A stretch of 64,000 bases of DNA from Mesotaenium endlicherianum (GCA_009602735.1 WELA01007774.1:639279-703278); one strand, 5' to 3'; numbered from the stretch's first letter, positions 20,262-32,242 are shown. Notes: generated from the letters alone by a model not told the origin. Made by a program: numbers and translations.

Positions 20262-21001
20262 TGTAAGGTCATAGGTTTATAAAGTGCATTTTTGAGTTCA
20301 TTGAAAGTATGTTCTGATTGCATAGAAGCGTAGAGTGCATTTTTGTGGTCGTTTTGATATAAAGTTCATCGAATTTGGTCAAGTCTTGAGAGAGTTGGAT
20401 TTTCAAAATTTAATTAGTTATGAGGTCGGTTGACGACTGTCCTTAATTTGCGGTGAGCGCGATCGTTGGATTGACCGACAGCGTCGAGCAATCTGGCCCG
20501 TTAGAGTGAACTCGAACCTTCACGTAAGTTCCGCTGACGCGAAGTGCCGACTAGGTCAATTTACCTAGAAGTTCGATTTAGCCTAGCGCGCCTAAGATAG
20601 AATATTCCAGTAATGTCGATGCATGTATGTGGACGTCAATTCGACCCGACATGTCAGATGAGACTGATCTGGCATACTCACAAATATTCGAGAAGGTAAA
20701 AATTGACAAACTCTTAGGAAATTCTGTAGCTCCCGCCTAGAGAGGAGAACTTAGGTCTTAAAATATAAATAGGCATAACTACTTCATTTTTTATCAATTT
20801 TCACTTTTGTAAATTTCTACGGGTTTGTAATGACAAGGCCTTCCATCATACATCACTTGTGAGTAGTTTCTTGCTAGTCAAAATGTCAAGTAATATTTTA
20901 AGCTTGCTTAGTGATATGTCGCTGCACTCTTTAGTATGCTTGCAACTAGTTCTTTTCCTCGTGAGTCACTACGCTTCCACTAGGGCACTCTGCCCCTTTC
21001 A
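20262..21001 (+). repeat. 5' LTR of element D (family B)
   Basis: This 740-bp LTR reads TGTAAGG...CTTTCA. It is the reverse orientation of the element B LTR and clearly diverged from it. Confidence 0.88.
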
Positions 21002-21038
21002 TTTGGTATCGGAGCTGGGCTAGTTTGCATATTATATT

Positions 21039-21296
21039 ATGGAGTCGCAGTCGGCAACTGGAGGAGGCGAACATGTTGAGCATGTTGAGCGCGTGGAGCA
21101 GACGGCACCAACCTTTGTCAAGGGAGCAACAAGAGATGAAGGCGATGTTGAGGCAGATGGCAAATGCAATTGGAGAGAAGTCTACACACAGCTTCAACAA
21201 TATATGCGCCAGGAGGTGGAGAGAATGGTGCGAGCTGTGGTTTGGAAACGCTGCTTCGACGAGTTCGGCACTTGCACTTGCTATATTATCTATCCA
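21039..21296 (+). pseudogene. Element D gag, first part (fossil)
   Basis: It starts MESQ like the gag of element B and keeps the Glu/His-rich leader ([11 protein letters not shown]). It is broken. The rest of gag lies beyond the hAT insertion. Confidence 0.75.
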
Positions 21297-21304
21297 TGTT
21301 CAAC

Positions 21305-21390
21305 CAGGGTTACGTCGTACGCCGTATTGGCCAACTTTCGTACGCTTAAATAAGCGTACTGCGTCGGTACGCTCGTACTAAGCGTACGAT
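21305..21390. repeat. Left terminal inverted repeat and subterminal motifs of the hAT
   Basis: CAGGGTTACG at the terminus is followed by several GTACGC / GCGTAC motifs. The matching right end is 29,230-29,329. Confidence 0.85.
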
Positions 21391-22348
21391 TAACCTTTTA
21401 TTCGTGTGCGCCGCCCAGCAACGTTTTGACACCTTCACGTCCGCCACCGCACGCTCTGTTTCACTCGTGACTTTGCATACATCGTCGATTGACGGGATTC
21501 AAACTACCAAGTGCATCTTGACAGGTTTGTGGAGCAACGGCGGGAACTAAAACAAAGTCACTAGCCTTTTCACCAATATTTTGGCCACCAGCCATTTCAA
21601 TTTTCGCCTTCCAACTCTTCAACGTGCATCTGCTTGAGTTGCTGCACATCTTACAAGCTACAATCCTTTTGGCCAATTTTGCGGAGCCTACTTAAGAGAC
21701 TTCTAGCGCATTTCTTTGCTATTCATCGTAAGTTTTCTTACTTCCGCATTTAGGACCTTGCTGCCTTGCACTCCTCTTTGTACACTGTAATAAGGTTTCT
21801 TCCATGAAACCTTGAATTTTGTATGATACTAGTTGCTTGCAGGAGTAGGTGGCTACATGTTATTCATTCACGTCCTCTCTCTGTAGTTGATCCCGTACGT
21901 TATGCTTACTATGTCTCACATTGTCCCTTCGTGTGTATTTAGGGAACCTCACACGAGGCTGTGGCTGGTTGCACCTGGTATCGACGGTTATTTTTTAAGG
22001 TCGAGAAGTTCCCCCATATCTCTCTGTCTCTCCTTTATTCAGATTCCTCAGGAGACCTGTTCTTCTTCAATGGCCTGCTAGGTTCGTATTTAGCAAATCC
22101 ACATTATGTAAAGATTGTGTTTGGGAACATATCTAGCACGTGTAACTGCTACTAGGCATGCCTAACGGTTCTGCTGTTATTTTATTTCTCATTCCAACAT
22201 GTTCAAGAGTTTAGAAGAAGCTCTAAAGCTACGACAGCGATTGTTCTCCCTGCCTTGCCATTGAACTTCAACATTTAGGTATGCTCGTGCAGCAACCAAG
22301 CCTGCACCCTCTTGTTATGCGGGCATGTGAAGGTAGGCGGGGGGGGGG
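21391..22348. other. hAT left arm, no gene recognised
   Basis: About 960 bp of unique-looking sequence lie between the terminus and the gap. Frames are short. It ends in a G-run just before the Ns. Confidence 0.4.
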
Positions 22349-22749
22349 NNNNNNNNNNNNNNNNNNNNNNNNNNNNNNNNNNNNNNNNNNNNNNNNNNNN
22401 NNNNNNNNNNNNNNNNNNNNNNNNNNNNNNNNNNNNNNNNNNNNNNNNNNNNNNNNNNNNNNNNNNNNNNNNNNNNNNNNNNNNNNNNNNNNNNNNNNNN
22501 NNNNNNNNNNNNNNNNNNNNNNNNNNNNNNNNNNNNNNNNNNNNNNNNNNNNNNNNNNNNNNNNNNNNNNNNNNNNNNNNNNNNNNNNNNNNNNNNNNNN
22601 NNNNNNNNNNNNNNNNNNNNNNNNNNNNNNNNNNNNNNNNNNNNNNNNNNNNNNNNNNNNNNNNNNNNNNNNNNNNNNNNNNNNNNNNNNNNNNNNNNNN
22701 NNNNNNNNNNNNNNNNNNNNNNNNNNNNNNNNNNNNNNNNNNNNNNNNN
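22349..22749. other. Assembly gap (about 400 Ns)
   Basis: The run of Ns sits within the GC-rich hairpin array, a region expected to be difficult to sequence. The true length is unknown. Confidence 0.98.
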
Positions 22750-23900
22750 CCAGCCCCTTGCTTGCTCTTAGGGGGGCTGGCTGCCAGCCCCTCGGTGCTT
22801 TTGTCGGGGCTGACAACCAGCCCCTTGCTTGCTTGTGTCGGGGCTGGCTGCCAACCCCTTGCTTGCTTTTTGGGGGGCTGGCAACCAGCCCCTTGCTTGC
22901 TTGTGTTGGGGTCGGCAACCAGTCCCTCGTTCGCCTGTGTCGGGGCTGGCTGCCAGCACCTTCCTTGCCTGTGTCGGGGCTGGCAACCAGCCCCTTGTTT
23001 GCCTGTGTCGGGGCTGGCTGCCAGCCCCTTGCTTCATTGTATCGGGGCCGGCAACCAGCCCATTCATTGCTTGTATTGGGGTTGGCTACCAGCCCCTTGC
23101 TTGCTTTTGGGGGGCTGGCAACCAGCCCCTTGCTTGCTCTTAGGGGGGCTGGCAGCCAGCCCCTTGCGTGCTTTTGTCGGTGCTGGCAACCAGCCCCTTG
23201 CTTGCCTGTGTCGAGACTGGCTGCTAGCCCCTTGTTTGCTTTTTGGGGGGCTGGCAACCAGCCCCTTGCTTGCTTGGGCTGGCTGCCAGCCCCTTGCTTG
23301 CTTGTGTTGGGGCTGGCTGCTAGCCCTTGCTTCATTGTGTTGGGGCTGGCAACTAGCCCCTTCATTGCTTGTGTCGGGGCTGGCTGCCAGCCCCTCGTTT
23401 GCCTGTGCCGGGGCTGGCAACCAGCCCCTTGCTTGCTTTTAGGGGGGCTGGCTGCCAGCCCCTTGCGTGCTTTTGAGGGGGCTGGCAACCAGCCCCTTGC
23501 TTCCTTGTGTCGGGGCTGGCTGCCAGCCCCTTGCTTGCTTTTTGGGGTGCTGGCTGCCAGGCCCTTGCTTGCTTGTGTTGGGGCTGGCTGCCAGCCCCTC
23601 TTGTTGGTTTAGGGTTTTAGTCGGGGCTGGCTATTGTTGTGCCCCTTGCTTGCTTTTGTCGAGGTTGGCTGCCAGTCCCTCGCTTGCAATGTGTTTAAGT
23701 TGGGGTGGGCTGCCAGCCTCTTGCTTGTTAAGTCAGGAGTTTTATTAGGGCTGGCTGTTGTTGTGCCCCTTTGCTTGCTTGTGTTGAGGTTGGCAGCTAG
23801 CCCCTTGCTTGCTGTTTCATGGTTTTAGTGAGGGTGGGCTGCCAGCCCCTTGCTCGATTTTCACGGGGCTGGCTGGCATCCCCTTGCTTACAATTTTGAA
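22750..23900. repeat. 34-bp hairpin minisatellite
   Basis: About 25 or more head-to-tail units of 34 bp begin at the gap edge and become irregular after about 23,620. Each unit contains GGGGCTGG, a 3-base loop, then CCAGCCCC, so it can fold as an 8-bp stem. A 15-base spacer of TTGCTTGCTTGTGTC type separates the stems. The loop mostly alternates between CTG and CAA, implying a 68-bp dimer unit. Because 34 is not a multiple of three and stops are rare, long frames occur on both strands. These are artefacts, not genes. Confidence 0.93.
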
Positions 23901-24990
23901 ATTTCAGTCCACATTTGCACCAGCTCTATCTGTAACCTGCTGTGCCTGTGTTGTTCATTCTTGCTTCCTTCCTTTTCTAACTCGACTGCTGTTTTTGTGC
24001 ACCCATTGCACATTCGTTGTTCTGCTCATTATGGGCTTTCTCCCTCGTGCTTGCGTGTTTGTGTCCTGTAGATTAGGACTAGCTGTCTGTTGCATCTTTT
24101 TACAGCTTTGTCTCCTTTTTTGTCTTTTGTGAAGCAGGGCAAGACAATAAGGAGCGAGTAGACCCCCCTTGTGCCTACCCCACATGTGCTCATTGACGCG
24201 TGAGCGACGTTGACACGTGGACAGGTGCCTTAATCCTCCTTCCTCTTTCCCATTCTCTCTCGTGCCCCTTGTTTGCTGTGGTCGGGGCTGGCTGCCAGCC
24301 CCTTGCTTTCTTCTGTGGGGGCTGGCTGCCTGCCCCTTGCTTGCTTGTGTTGGGACTGGCTGCCAGCCCCTTAATTGCTCTTGGTGGGGCTGGCTGCCGC
24401 CCTGCTGTCTGGCTGCAGCAGCCGCCCTTTGCATGCTGTCTGGTGCATGCTGTCTGGCTGCTGTGGTGCTGCAGCAGCTTGCCCCTTGCTTGCTTGATTG
24501 GGGTTGCTGCTGCTGTTTTGACGGCCCTATGCCCTTTTGTGTGTCTTGTGTCAGTGAGGAAGGCGTGAAAAAGAAGCTACCAGACTCACCCCTCATTGGT
24601 GCACACACGTCTTCCGACACGCGCATCAGGTGCCATGCCCTTGCCTATCTCCCTTCTCCCTCTTTGCCCTGTTCTTACTGGTAGTGGCGTCCGCGCGCCC
24701 CTTGCTTTTTTGAGTGGGGCTGTCTGGCATGCTGTCTGGCTGCTGCTGTGCTAAAGTTGCCCCTTGCTTGTTCTTGTTGGGGCTGTCTGGCTGCAGCACC
24801 GTGCCCTTGCTGGTGTGCTGTTGTCTATCTTACATGTGTGTACATTGTCCCTTCTCTTATGTGTGAAGCAGCCCAAGTTCAAAACGAGCGAGTCGGCAAG
24901 CCTTGCGCCAATCCACATGCAGCCAATCTCCAACAAGTGCTTCAGGTCCCCCCCCCTTCCCCCTGTGTCTCCCTCCCCTGCGTATTTTTC
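23901..24990. repeat. Degenerate hairpin units with about 330-bp higher-order repeat
   Basis: Scattered GGGGCTGGCTGCCAGCCCC-type hairpins are mixed with longer unique blocks. Three related blocks (near 24,110-24,260, 24,540-24,680 and 24,855-24,980) each run from a GTGAAGCAG/GTGAGGAAG-like motif through ACACGT-type sequence to a pyrimidine-rich tract. No coding function is seen. Confidence 0.6.
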
Positions 24991-25019
24991 TCTTGATTTG
25001 GTCAGGGCAGTCTGTCTCT

Positions 25020-25700
25020 TATGCTGCAGCCGCCCCTTGCATGCTCTGGTCGGGGCGGGCTGGCTGCTGCTTTGCTGCAGCAGCCCCTTGCATGCTCTTG
25101 TCAGGGCGAGCTGCTAGCCCCTTGCTTGGTTTTGTGGGGCTGGCTGTTAGCCCTGAGCTTGCTGTTGAGTCTTGTCGGGGCTGGTTGTCAGCCCCTTGTT
25201 TGCTTTTTTCAGGGCTGGCTGCCAGCCCCTTGCCTACTATCTTACGGTTACAGTCAGGACGGGCTGGTTTGCCATTGCTTGTTGTTTAGGGTTTTAGTGG
25301 GGGCGGGCTGCCAGCGCCTTGCTTAGTTTTGTCGGGGCTGGCTGTTAGCCTCGGACTTGCTTTTGAGTTTTGTCGAGGCTGGTTGTCAGCCCCTTGCTTG
25401 CTCTCTTAGGGTTTTAGTCGGGGCGGGCTGGCTTGCCTTTGCTTGCTTTTTAGGGTTTTAGTGAGGGCGGGCTGCCAGCGCCTTGCTTAGTTTCTTCGGG
25501 GCTGGCTGTTAGCCCCGAACTTGCTTTTGAGTCTTGTCGGGGCTGGTTATCAGCCCCTTGCTTGCTTTTGTCAGGGCTGGCTGCCAGTCCCTTGCTTGCT
25601 GTCTTAGGGTTTTAGTCGGGGCGGGCTAGCTTGCCTTTGCTTGCTGTTTAGGGTTTTAGTGGGGGCGGGCTGCCAGCCCCTTGCTTGCTTTTGTTGGGGC
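25020..25700. repeat. Higher-order hairpin repeat upstream of the transposase
   Basis: Blocks of about 170-190 bp repeat about three times. Each combines GGGGCTGG...CAGCCCC hairpins, GCCTTGCTTAGTTT and the phrase TTAGGGTTTTAGT(C/G)GGGGCGGGCTGCC. The array ends about 110 bp before the transposase start, in the place of its promoter, leader or 5' intron. Confidence 0.8.
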
Positions 25701-25808
25701 TCCTTGCTCTCTTGCTTGCCTTTTGTTGCTCTTTTGCTTGTTTGACTGGCATATTCTTTTGTCTCTTACTGGTTGCTGTTCTCCGTTATTGCAGGTTTCA
25801 CGCGTATC

Positions 25809-28169
25809 ATGTCTCAACCATCCACTTCGTCCGGAGCAACGCTTTCTGGAATGAAGGTATTCACTGGAGCTTTGACCGCTCGTCTGCCCCCTAGAGCAGT
25901 TGCTGCAAGGTCTGGTCCAGAGTGGGGCCATGCGACCATCGTTGTGGAAGCCAAGTCCAAGAATTCATATCTGAAGGTGAAGTGCAACTATTGCCCCAGG
26001 GAGTTTACCAGTGGAGTCACGCGGATTCGTGGCCATTTCACAGGAGGCTGTAAGGATGTTAGTCAGTGTGAGGATGTTCCCGATGAAGTTCTAGATCTCA
26101 TGGCTAATTCTTTATTAGGAACGCGACGTAGGAAGAGTGTCATACAAGCTGCACAAAAGCGCGTGCATGAATGGGGTTGTGCAAGTGCTGGAGAGTCCCC
26201 CTCCTTAGGCAGGGAGTCAGGGCAAACATTTATAAGTGACATGTTCCAGAAGATGAATGCTGATGCTGTTCATGAGACTGTCGCCCGCTTCTTCTATGGC
26301 ATTGGTTGCACATTCAATATTGCTCGCAGTGAGTTCTTTAGGGACATGTTGGTTGCTGTCAGTAAGTACACTCAGGAAACTGGTTTAGTGTATGTCCCTA
26401 TGAAGGATAAGCCTCTCGGAAGTACCCTACTAGATAAAGAGGTCTTGAAGATAGAAGCTTGGGAGAAGAAACATAAAAAAGGACTACCATTGACGGGTTG
26501 TAGCATTGTAGCAGATGGGTGGACCGATCCATGCGGGCATCCTCTTCTTAACGTGCTTATGGTTGTGGGAGGCACTGAGATGTTCATGGATGCTATCAAC
26601 ACTGAGGGTGCTAGGAAGACGGGTGATTATATTGGTAATCGCCTGCTTGAGGCCGCGGAGAAGGTAGGGGCTGATCATGTCGTACAACTTTGCACAGACT
26701 CTGCAGCTAACATTGTAGCTGGTTGTAATGTGGTTCGCGAGAAGCACCCGCACATATATTGGACGCCTTGTGCTGCTCATGTTTTGGACCTGCTGTTGAA
26801 AGACCTATGAAAGATAAAAGAGCTAGAGGGCATAATTGATAGCTTCAAGCACTTGGTCCGGTTTGTTGCAAACCACCACATGCCTCACGCTCTTTACCGT
26901 GAGCATGGGGCAAGGCTAAATAATAAATTAGAGTTGTTGAAGCCAGGACCCACAAGGTTTGCTAGTAACTTCCTTTGCTTGCAAAGACTCATCGTTGTGA
27001 GGGATACCTTACAAGCTATGGTGTCTGACAGTAGGTGGCTTGAGTGGGCGGCCATGAACGGTTGTTTAGGCGAGGCTACAAACATTAGAGACCTAGTTCG
27101 TGACGATGAACTTTGGGAGCGAGTGAAGGTATGGGTAGACGTGTGTGAGCCGATTGTAGTTCTCCTTCGACTAATCGACTCTCCACAACCTTTTCTTGGG
27201 AAGATCTCGCATGAGTGCCATTGAAGAGCATGTGCTTGAGGTTGAAGGACTCAAACCGGCACAAAGAACCCGAGTTAAGAAGGACGTGAAGGCTCGCTGG
27301 GACCAGCTTCACAGCCCCCTACATTTTGCGGGTAAAAGGTCTATTCTGACGTTGCTCACCTCTCTTGCTCGGCGGCTATTGTTCTCTTGCATGCTTGTGA
27401 TTGTGTGTTGGTCATTGTTCTTGTTATTCTGCTTGCTATTATTATTGCTCTCTTTTTTGTGAAGTGCATTGTGTTGTTATATATTGAGTTTGCTTCTTGA
27501 CTTTGTTTGGCTACAGGCTACTATCTGGACGCCGAGAAGTGTCTACTAAATGATTGGTCCAACGTGCGGAATACCCTTGTCAAAGGAAGTGTGCTTGACC
27601 GAGCGTTGGTGGATCGAGAGTTGGCGCTCTACCGGCAGAGCGGTGAAATTTTTGGCGATGATGTTTGCAAGGCTAATAAGACCATGATGCCTGCTCACAA
27701 GTGGTGGAAAACATATGGAAGTCATTGTCCTAATCTTCAACTTCTTGCTATGTCGCAACCTGGTTCAGCAGCTGCATGTGAGAGAAATTGGTCTGAGTAC
27801 GGGTTTGTTCATAGTCCACTTCGCAATAGGCTGCTCCCTACTAGAGCAAAGAAGTTAGTGTATGTGCATTCTATGTTGAGACTTCAGGAGAAGAGTTTGG
27901 ACTTCCTTGGACCAAGTGTCGGCGTCACTCCATGGGTTGAAGAAGAGGAGTTCTTAGAAACACCCGAAGAGGAGGGTCTCAATCTTGCCATGCATGCCTC
28001 GTTGAGTGAGGAAGAGGAGATGGAGGTAGAGGAAGAGGAGGTAGAGGAAGAGGAGGTGGAGGAGCGACCTAGTGTTTCAGCTCTAGGAAGAAGAAGGTCA
28101 AGAGCGATTGGTTACTGGATGTGTCGGTCAGCTAACTTGTATGTTGTAAAGGTAACATGTACATATTAA
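25809..28169 (+). pseudogene. hAT transposase (BED finger, DUF659, C-terminal dimerisation domain)
   Basis: The start ATG at 25,809 follows a splice acceptor (TTATTGCAG, to 25,794). Parts in order: a BED-type zinc finger (CNYCPREF...RIRGHFTGGC) near residues 58-85; a DUF659-like domain with VADGWTD and LCTDSAANIV, which carry likely catalytic Asp residues, near 225-333; then an RNase H-like continuation (HALYREHG...KPGPTRFAS). After a 185-bp intron (27,332-27,516, GTAAAA...CTACAG) comes the hAT dimerisation region (MMPAHKWWKTYG...LLAMSQPGSAAACERNWS) and a Glu-rich tail. A TGA at 26,808-26,810 and a frame change near 27,205-27,215 break the frame. The enzyme would cut and paste the element. 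Apart from those two lesions the coding region is well kept. Confidence 0.9.
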
Positions 28170-29329
28170 AGAGAATGGAAGTTGAGAAAATGAATACATT
28201 TGAAATTAATATTTGGTGCATTATGACTTCATGCAATGTTGCACTTTGTGTGAATGATTTACATTATATGGATTACCTCTGACCTCTCATACATGCTTGC
28301 TAAGAGTTTAGATCATATTTGTCTTCAACAAAGCTTATTTTACTCGTATAAGAAGTAATGATACTCCTAAGTCTTTTTGTTGAATCAATCAGCTAGTTAG
28401 AAGTACAAGAAACCATGCTCTGCTAAGCGGTTCTCCCAATGTTAGTACGTATGAAAATAATTCTAAGTCGAAATTCAGTCATTCTTAAATGTGGCATTTA
28501 TAAGAACTTCTTAATTCTTACACATGCTTGCTAAGAAATTAAATCATATCTATACCTCTTCATTGAAGCTTCTTCTACTCGATTAAGAAGTAATGATACT
28601 CTTAAATGTCCTAATTCAACTTAGAAATAAGTTAGGAAGTACAAAAAACAGCTCTGCTAAGCGGCCCTCCCAGCTTTGGCATGATTGATGTCGTCGGATT
28701 GTACATGGAAAAGCAGTAAATTAAATCAGAAACTATTAGTCAAACGCGGAAGCTTTTCGACACATATTGCGTAATATGAAACATTGGTAAGGCGTCGCTC
28801 CCTCCAGCCGGTGGCGGGGGTTCAAGACCGTCGGCTGGCGCACGAAGCCAACAGTTGTTTACTTTTTTTGAAATTGTTCTCCCACCATTTATTTCTGCAA
28901 CATATCTGACTTATAAGCTCCATAAACAACCCTGATAGATATACGACAGAGAAACATGCATGGCACGTTGGGTATTGTCCTATCCCTGCACCCGGTGGCG
29001 GGTGTTGAAACCCGCTTGCCGACATCCTGTACTAGACGAAGTTACAAATATTTTTCGCGACTTGTAGCTGCAAAGCGGGCAGAGAAAAGTCCAAAATCGC
29101 CTGAAAAAAATTCCCTGCCATTTTGAACGAAATAAACAGTTTGACACGACGTGGTTATTTTACACGTGCGATCGACATGAAACGTCAACGCCGTAGCTAC
29201 TGGACGTGGACACCGTCGTGACGTTAGCGTACTAAGCGTATTAAGCGAACTTGTCCATTTTTTTGAACACCGATCTAAGCGAACTAGCGTATAGTCGAAC
29301 TAAGCGTACAAGCGTACGGCGTAACCCTG
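28170..29329. other. hAT right arm with an internal duplication
   Basis: A segment of about 160 bp occurs twice, about 28,288-28,440 and 28,519-28,672. Both copies share ACATGCTTGCTAAGA, AAGAAGTAATGATACTC and CTCTGCTAAGCGG. Downstream, two GGTGGCGGG(G/T)GTT-type patches (28,810 and 28,993) resemble tRNA B-box surroundings only weakly. The terminus (29,230-29,329) has many AAGCG(T/A)AC motifs. Confidence 0.65.
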
Positions 29330-29337
29330 TGTTCAAC

Positions 29338-30075
29338 TAATGGTGCAACCATTTTTTCCACCCGCATCGGGAGTGCGAGCGCCTAAGCTTGAATTTTATA
29401 CCGGAGAGCGTGAATCGCCGCCTATTCATCAGTGGATTTTTGGAGCGAAGAAGTTTATGGAGTGTTCTGCACTCACGCCCAACAGGCAAGTCGCCTTCGT
29501 GATTACTTTGCTGAAGAAGAGTGCTGGAGCTTGGTATGAGCGAGAGGAGCAGCTGTCTGGAGTTCTTGCTACTGTTGATCAGCTATTTAAAGGCTTGAAG
29601 AGGCAATTTCAACCTATTGCACCCAAGGCTACTGCTCGAGATCTATTGGTGCGCCTTCGTCAACGAAAAGCGTTCAGGAGTATGTTTCGCGCTTCAACGA
29701 GCTGGTGCTTCAATGTCCATCCATGCACGAGTCGGAGATGATGGACAAGTTCAAGAGGGGACTCAAGCCAACTGTGGCCAAGGAAGTGGCGCTCAAGGAC
29801 CTTACCAGTCTTGGAGAAATGATGGCATTGGCAACGAGGGTCGACGCTGTGGAGTATAGTCAGAGACAGTGCGACAGCCACAACTTTGGAGGATATCGAC
29901 ACTTTGGATCTCAAGCGCCAAGCACGAGTGGACAAGGTCCAGTACCTATGGAGATGGGACTTGTTCAGTACCACCGAAGGTAGCAAAATTTTAAGTCGAG
30001 AGGACCCTACTATATTTGTGTCAAGCTTAGACATCTGGCTCGAGACTGTCATGTGAAGGCGAAGCAACCTCAATA
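29338..30075 (+). pseudogene. Element D gag, second part (fossil)
   Basis: The translation matches the Gag core of element B ([25 protein letters not shown]) down to a worn zinc-knuckle region. It is broken. Confidence 0.8.
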
Positions 30076-30109
30076 GCAGGAAAAAGGAGGACGCCAGTAA
30101 GTCGATCCG

Positions 30110-32242
30110 GGGTGTCTACTGGCGTGAAGACGAAAACTCACAAGGAGGTTATCCCCAGGAGCCTGCCGAGAAGCGAAAGACGAGATGTTGACAAGCCTAT
30201 CATCGTGGAAGGAGTAGTCGACGGCAACAAGGCGAAGTGTATAGTCGACAATGGTGCAAGTGCAAACTTTGTGCACAAGAAGCTGGTGAAATAGTGGCGA
30301 ATTCCTGTGCAAAAGCATTATGAGCCTAAGGAGGCAATTTTGGCGAACAAGCAGAGACTCAAGTGTGGTGCACCTACGGAAGCTATTCACGCGGAAGTAG
30401 CGGGGCACCGGAGTAAGGAAGTTATGAGCAAGCAGAGTTGGGTCACCATGAGGTGATATTGGGCCGACCATGGCTGAGGAAAGCCAACCCTCAAGTGCAC
30501 TGGAGCAGAGAAAAAGTGAAGGCCCAAGGGCGTAATGATCAAATGGAGACGGCGAAACAGGTGGAGGTAGATACGACCACAAGTAACTGTCTTCTGTCGA
30601 GCCTGCAAGTTAAGAAGCTATGCAGGGCAAATCAGGTGAAGGAGATGTACCTTGTTTTGGTGGCCCTGGCCAGGTCATCAGATGGAGCAAGCGTGAATCC
30701 TAACAGCCTGGGCGAATGTACATCGCCGGAGGAGCAAGTAGCGATGTCTGATCCCCTTGCTCAGAAGGAGCAGAGCCCAACTGCTCAAGAGAAGAAGCCT
30801 GCTGAGATGCCTGCCCAAATTAAGGCGCTGTTGGAGGCGTTCAAGTGCGTTCTTCCTGAGGAGCTACCTGCAGGATTACCTCCACAGAGAGCTATGGAGC
30901 ACAAGATTGAGTAGGAACCAGGGAGCAAGCCACCAGTGAGACCCGCATATCGACAATCGTTTGCGGAGTTGGATGAGTTGAAGAAGCAGCTGACAGAGTC
31001 CTTAGAGAAGAGATTCATCCGACCGAGCGAGTCTCAATTTGCAGCGCCAGTCTTATTTGTGAAGAAGGATGGGACTATGAGAATATGTGTCGACTACCGT
31101 TACCATCAAGAATCGGTACCCACTTCCATGAGTGGATGAATTGATTGACAAGCTTGTTGGAGCGAAGTCTTTCTCGAAGTTTGATTTGAGGAGTGGCTAT
31201 CATCAGGTACGGATTGCGGAAGGAGATGTTTAGAAGACTGCTTTCAGGACTCGCTATGGTTTATTCGAGTTCACAGTCATGCCTTTTGGGCTGACTAACG
31301 CACCTGCTACATTCATGGGACTCATGAATAGTATCTTCAGACCCTATTTGGACCAGTTTGTGGTGGGTATTTTTGGACGACATCTTGATCTATACGAAGA
31401 CCTTGGAGGAGCATGTGGAGCATCTGAGGAAGGTGTTGGAGGTCTTGAGAGATCAGAAGCTATATGGGAAGATGAGCAAGTGCGACTTCTGTCACAAGGA
31501 GGTTGAGTTTCTTGGGCACATAGTGGGAGTTGAAGGAGTCAAGGTGGAGCAGAAGAAGGTGCAAGCAGTCAGAGATTGGCCGATGCCTGCTGATATTCAT
31601 CAACTCAGGAGCTTCCTCGGTATGGCAAACTATTATCGACGCTTCATTGAAGTATTTGCCAAGGTGTGTGCACCGCTCACGGACATGTTGAAGGAGCAGC
31701 AAAATTGGCTATGGGGTGACAAGGAGCAGCAAACGTTCGAGAAGATTAAGGAGTTGTTGACTCAGGCACCTGTGTTGGCAATTGCAAGTTCAGAGCTTCC
31801 TTTCACCATCATCATGGACGCATCAAACGTCGCAGTGGGAGCCATTCTTCTCCAGGACCAAGGCAAGGGATTACAACCTGTGGCATACGAGAGCAGGAAG
31901 TTGAGCCCTGCTGAGCAGAATTATGCAGCACACGAGCGGGAGATGTTGGCTATTATCCGGGCTTTGAGGATTTGGCAATGTTATGTGGACGGCCGGAAGG
32001 TGTTCATCAAGACCGACCACAAGAGCTTGGAGAAATTTATGACGCAGCCCACGTTGACACCAAGACAGGCAAGGTGGATGGAGTTTTTGCAACAGTTTGA
32101 TCACAAAATTGAGTATTTACTTGGGAAGATTAACCCTGCAGACGCTTTATCTAGGAAGTGTGACCTTGCAGCTGTCTCAGTCATCAAGGAGAGTAAGGAC
32201 TTCAAGGAGAAGCTTCAGAGAGGTTATGAGGAGGACCCAGAG
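30110..32242 (+). pseudogene. Element D pol (fossil, protease to RNase H)
   Basis: Protease, reverse transcriptase and RNase H segments of family B are recognisable, for example [33 protein letters not shown] and [12 protein letters not shown]. Several breaks are present, most of them also found in element E. The segment ends where E's LTR begins. Confidence 0.85.

Larger units (their letters stand above)
21305..29329 (+). mobile_element. hAT-superfamily DNA transposon, about 8 kb, with target duplication
   Basis: The ends are inverted repeats beginning CAGGGTTACG(T/C)CGTACG. An identical 8-bp target duplication TGTTCAAC lies at 21,297-21,304 and 29,330-29,337, the length typical of hAT. Both termini carry many copies of an AAGCGTAC-type motif in both orientations, likely subterminal transposase sites. 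The interior has a large hairpin minisatellite (22,750-25,690) with an assembly gap, then a BED-finger/DUF659/dimerisation-domain transposase on the + strand. The element sits in the gag of D. The transposase has one nonsense codon and one frame change, so this copy is probably inactive. Confidence 0.95.
20262..32242 (+). mobile_element. Element D: decayed family-B Ty3 element (5' part), carrying a hAT insertion
   Basis: D begins with a 740-bp family-B LTR, a TGGTATCGGAGC primer-binding site (21,004-21,015), and gag from 21,039. The gag is interrupted by an 8-kb hAT transposon (21,305-29,329) and resumes at 29,338, continuing into pol as far as RNase H. At 32,243 it is cut by the LTR of element E. 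The 3' end of D is absent from the window. The coding region is broken, with at least half a dozen breaks. Many of these are shared with E, so the two come from one already defective lineage. Confidence 0.85.

Noticed and set aside
22268-23612. Long open frames of 376-443 codons on both strands over the array
   Set aside because: They run through the assembly gap and through 34-bp repeats that are open in several frames. The proteins are pure repeat translations.
22750-23620. CRISPR-like array (regular palindromic repeats with short spacers)
   Set aside because: The spacers are themselves conserved and repeat with the stems, the period is a uniform 34 bp, there are no cas genes, and the array lies inside a eukaryotic hAT element. 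It is a minisatellite.
28800-29030. Two tRNA or SINE genes in the hAT right arm
   Set aside because: Only a loose GGTTCAAGACC-type B-box match is present. No A box, stems or acceptor end could be found.
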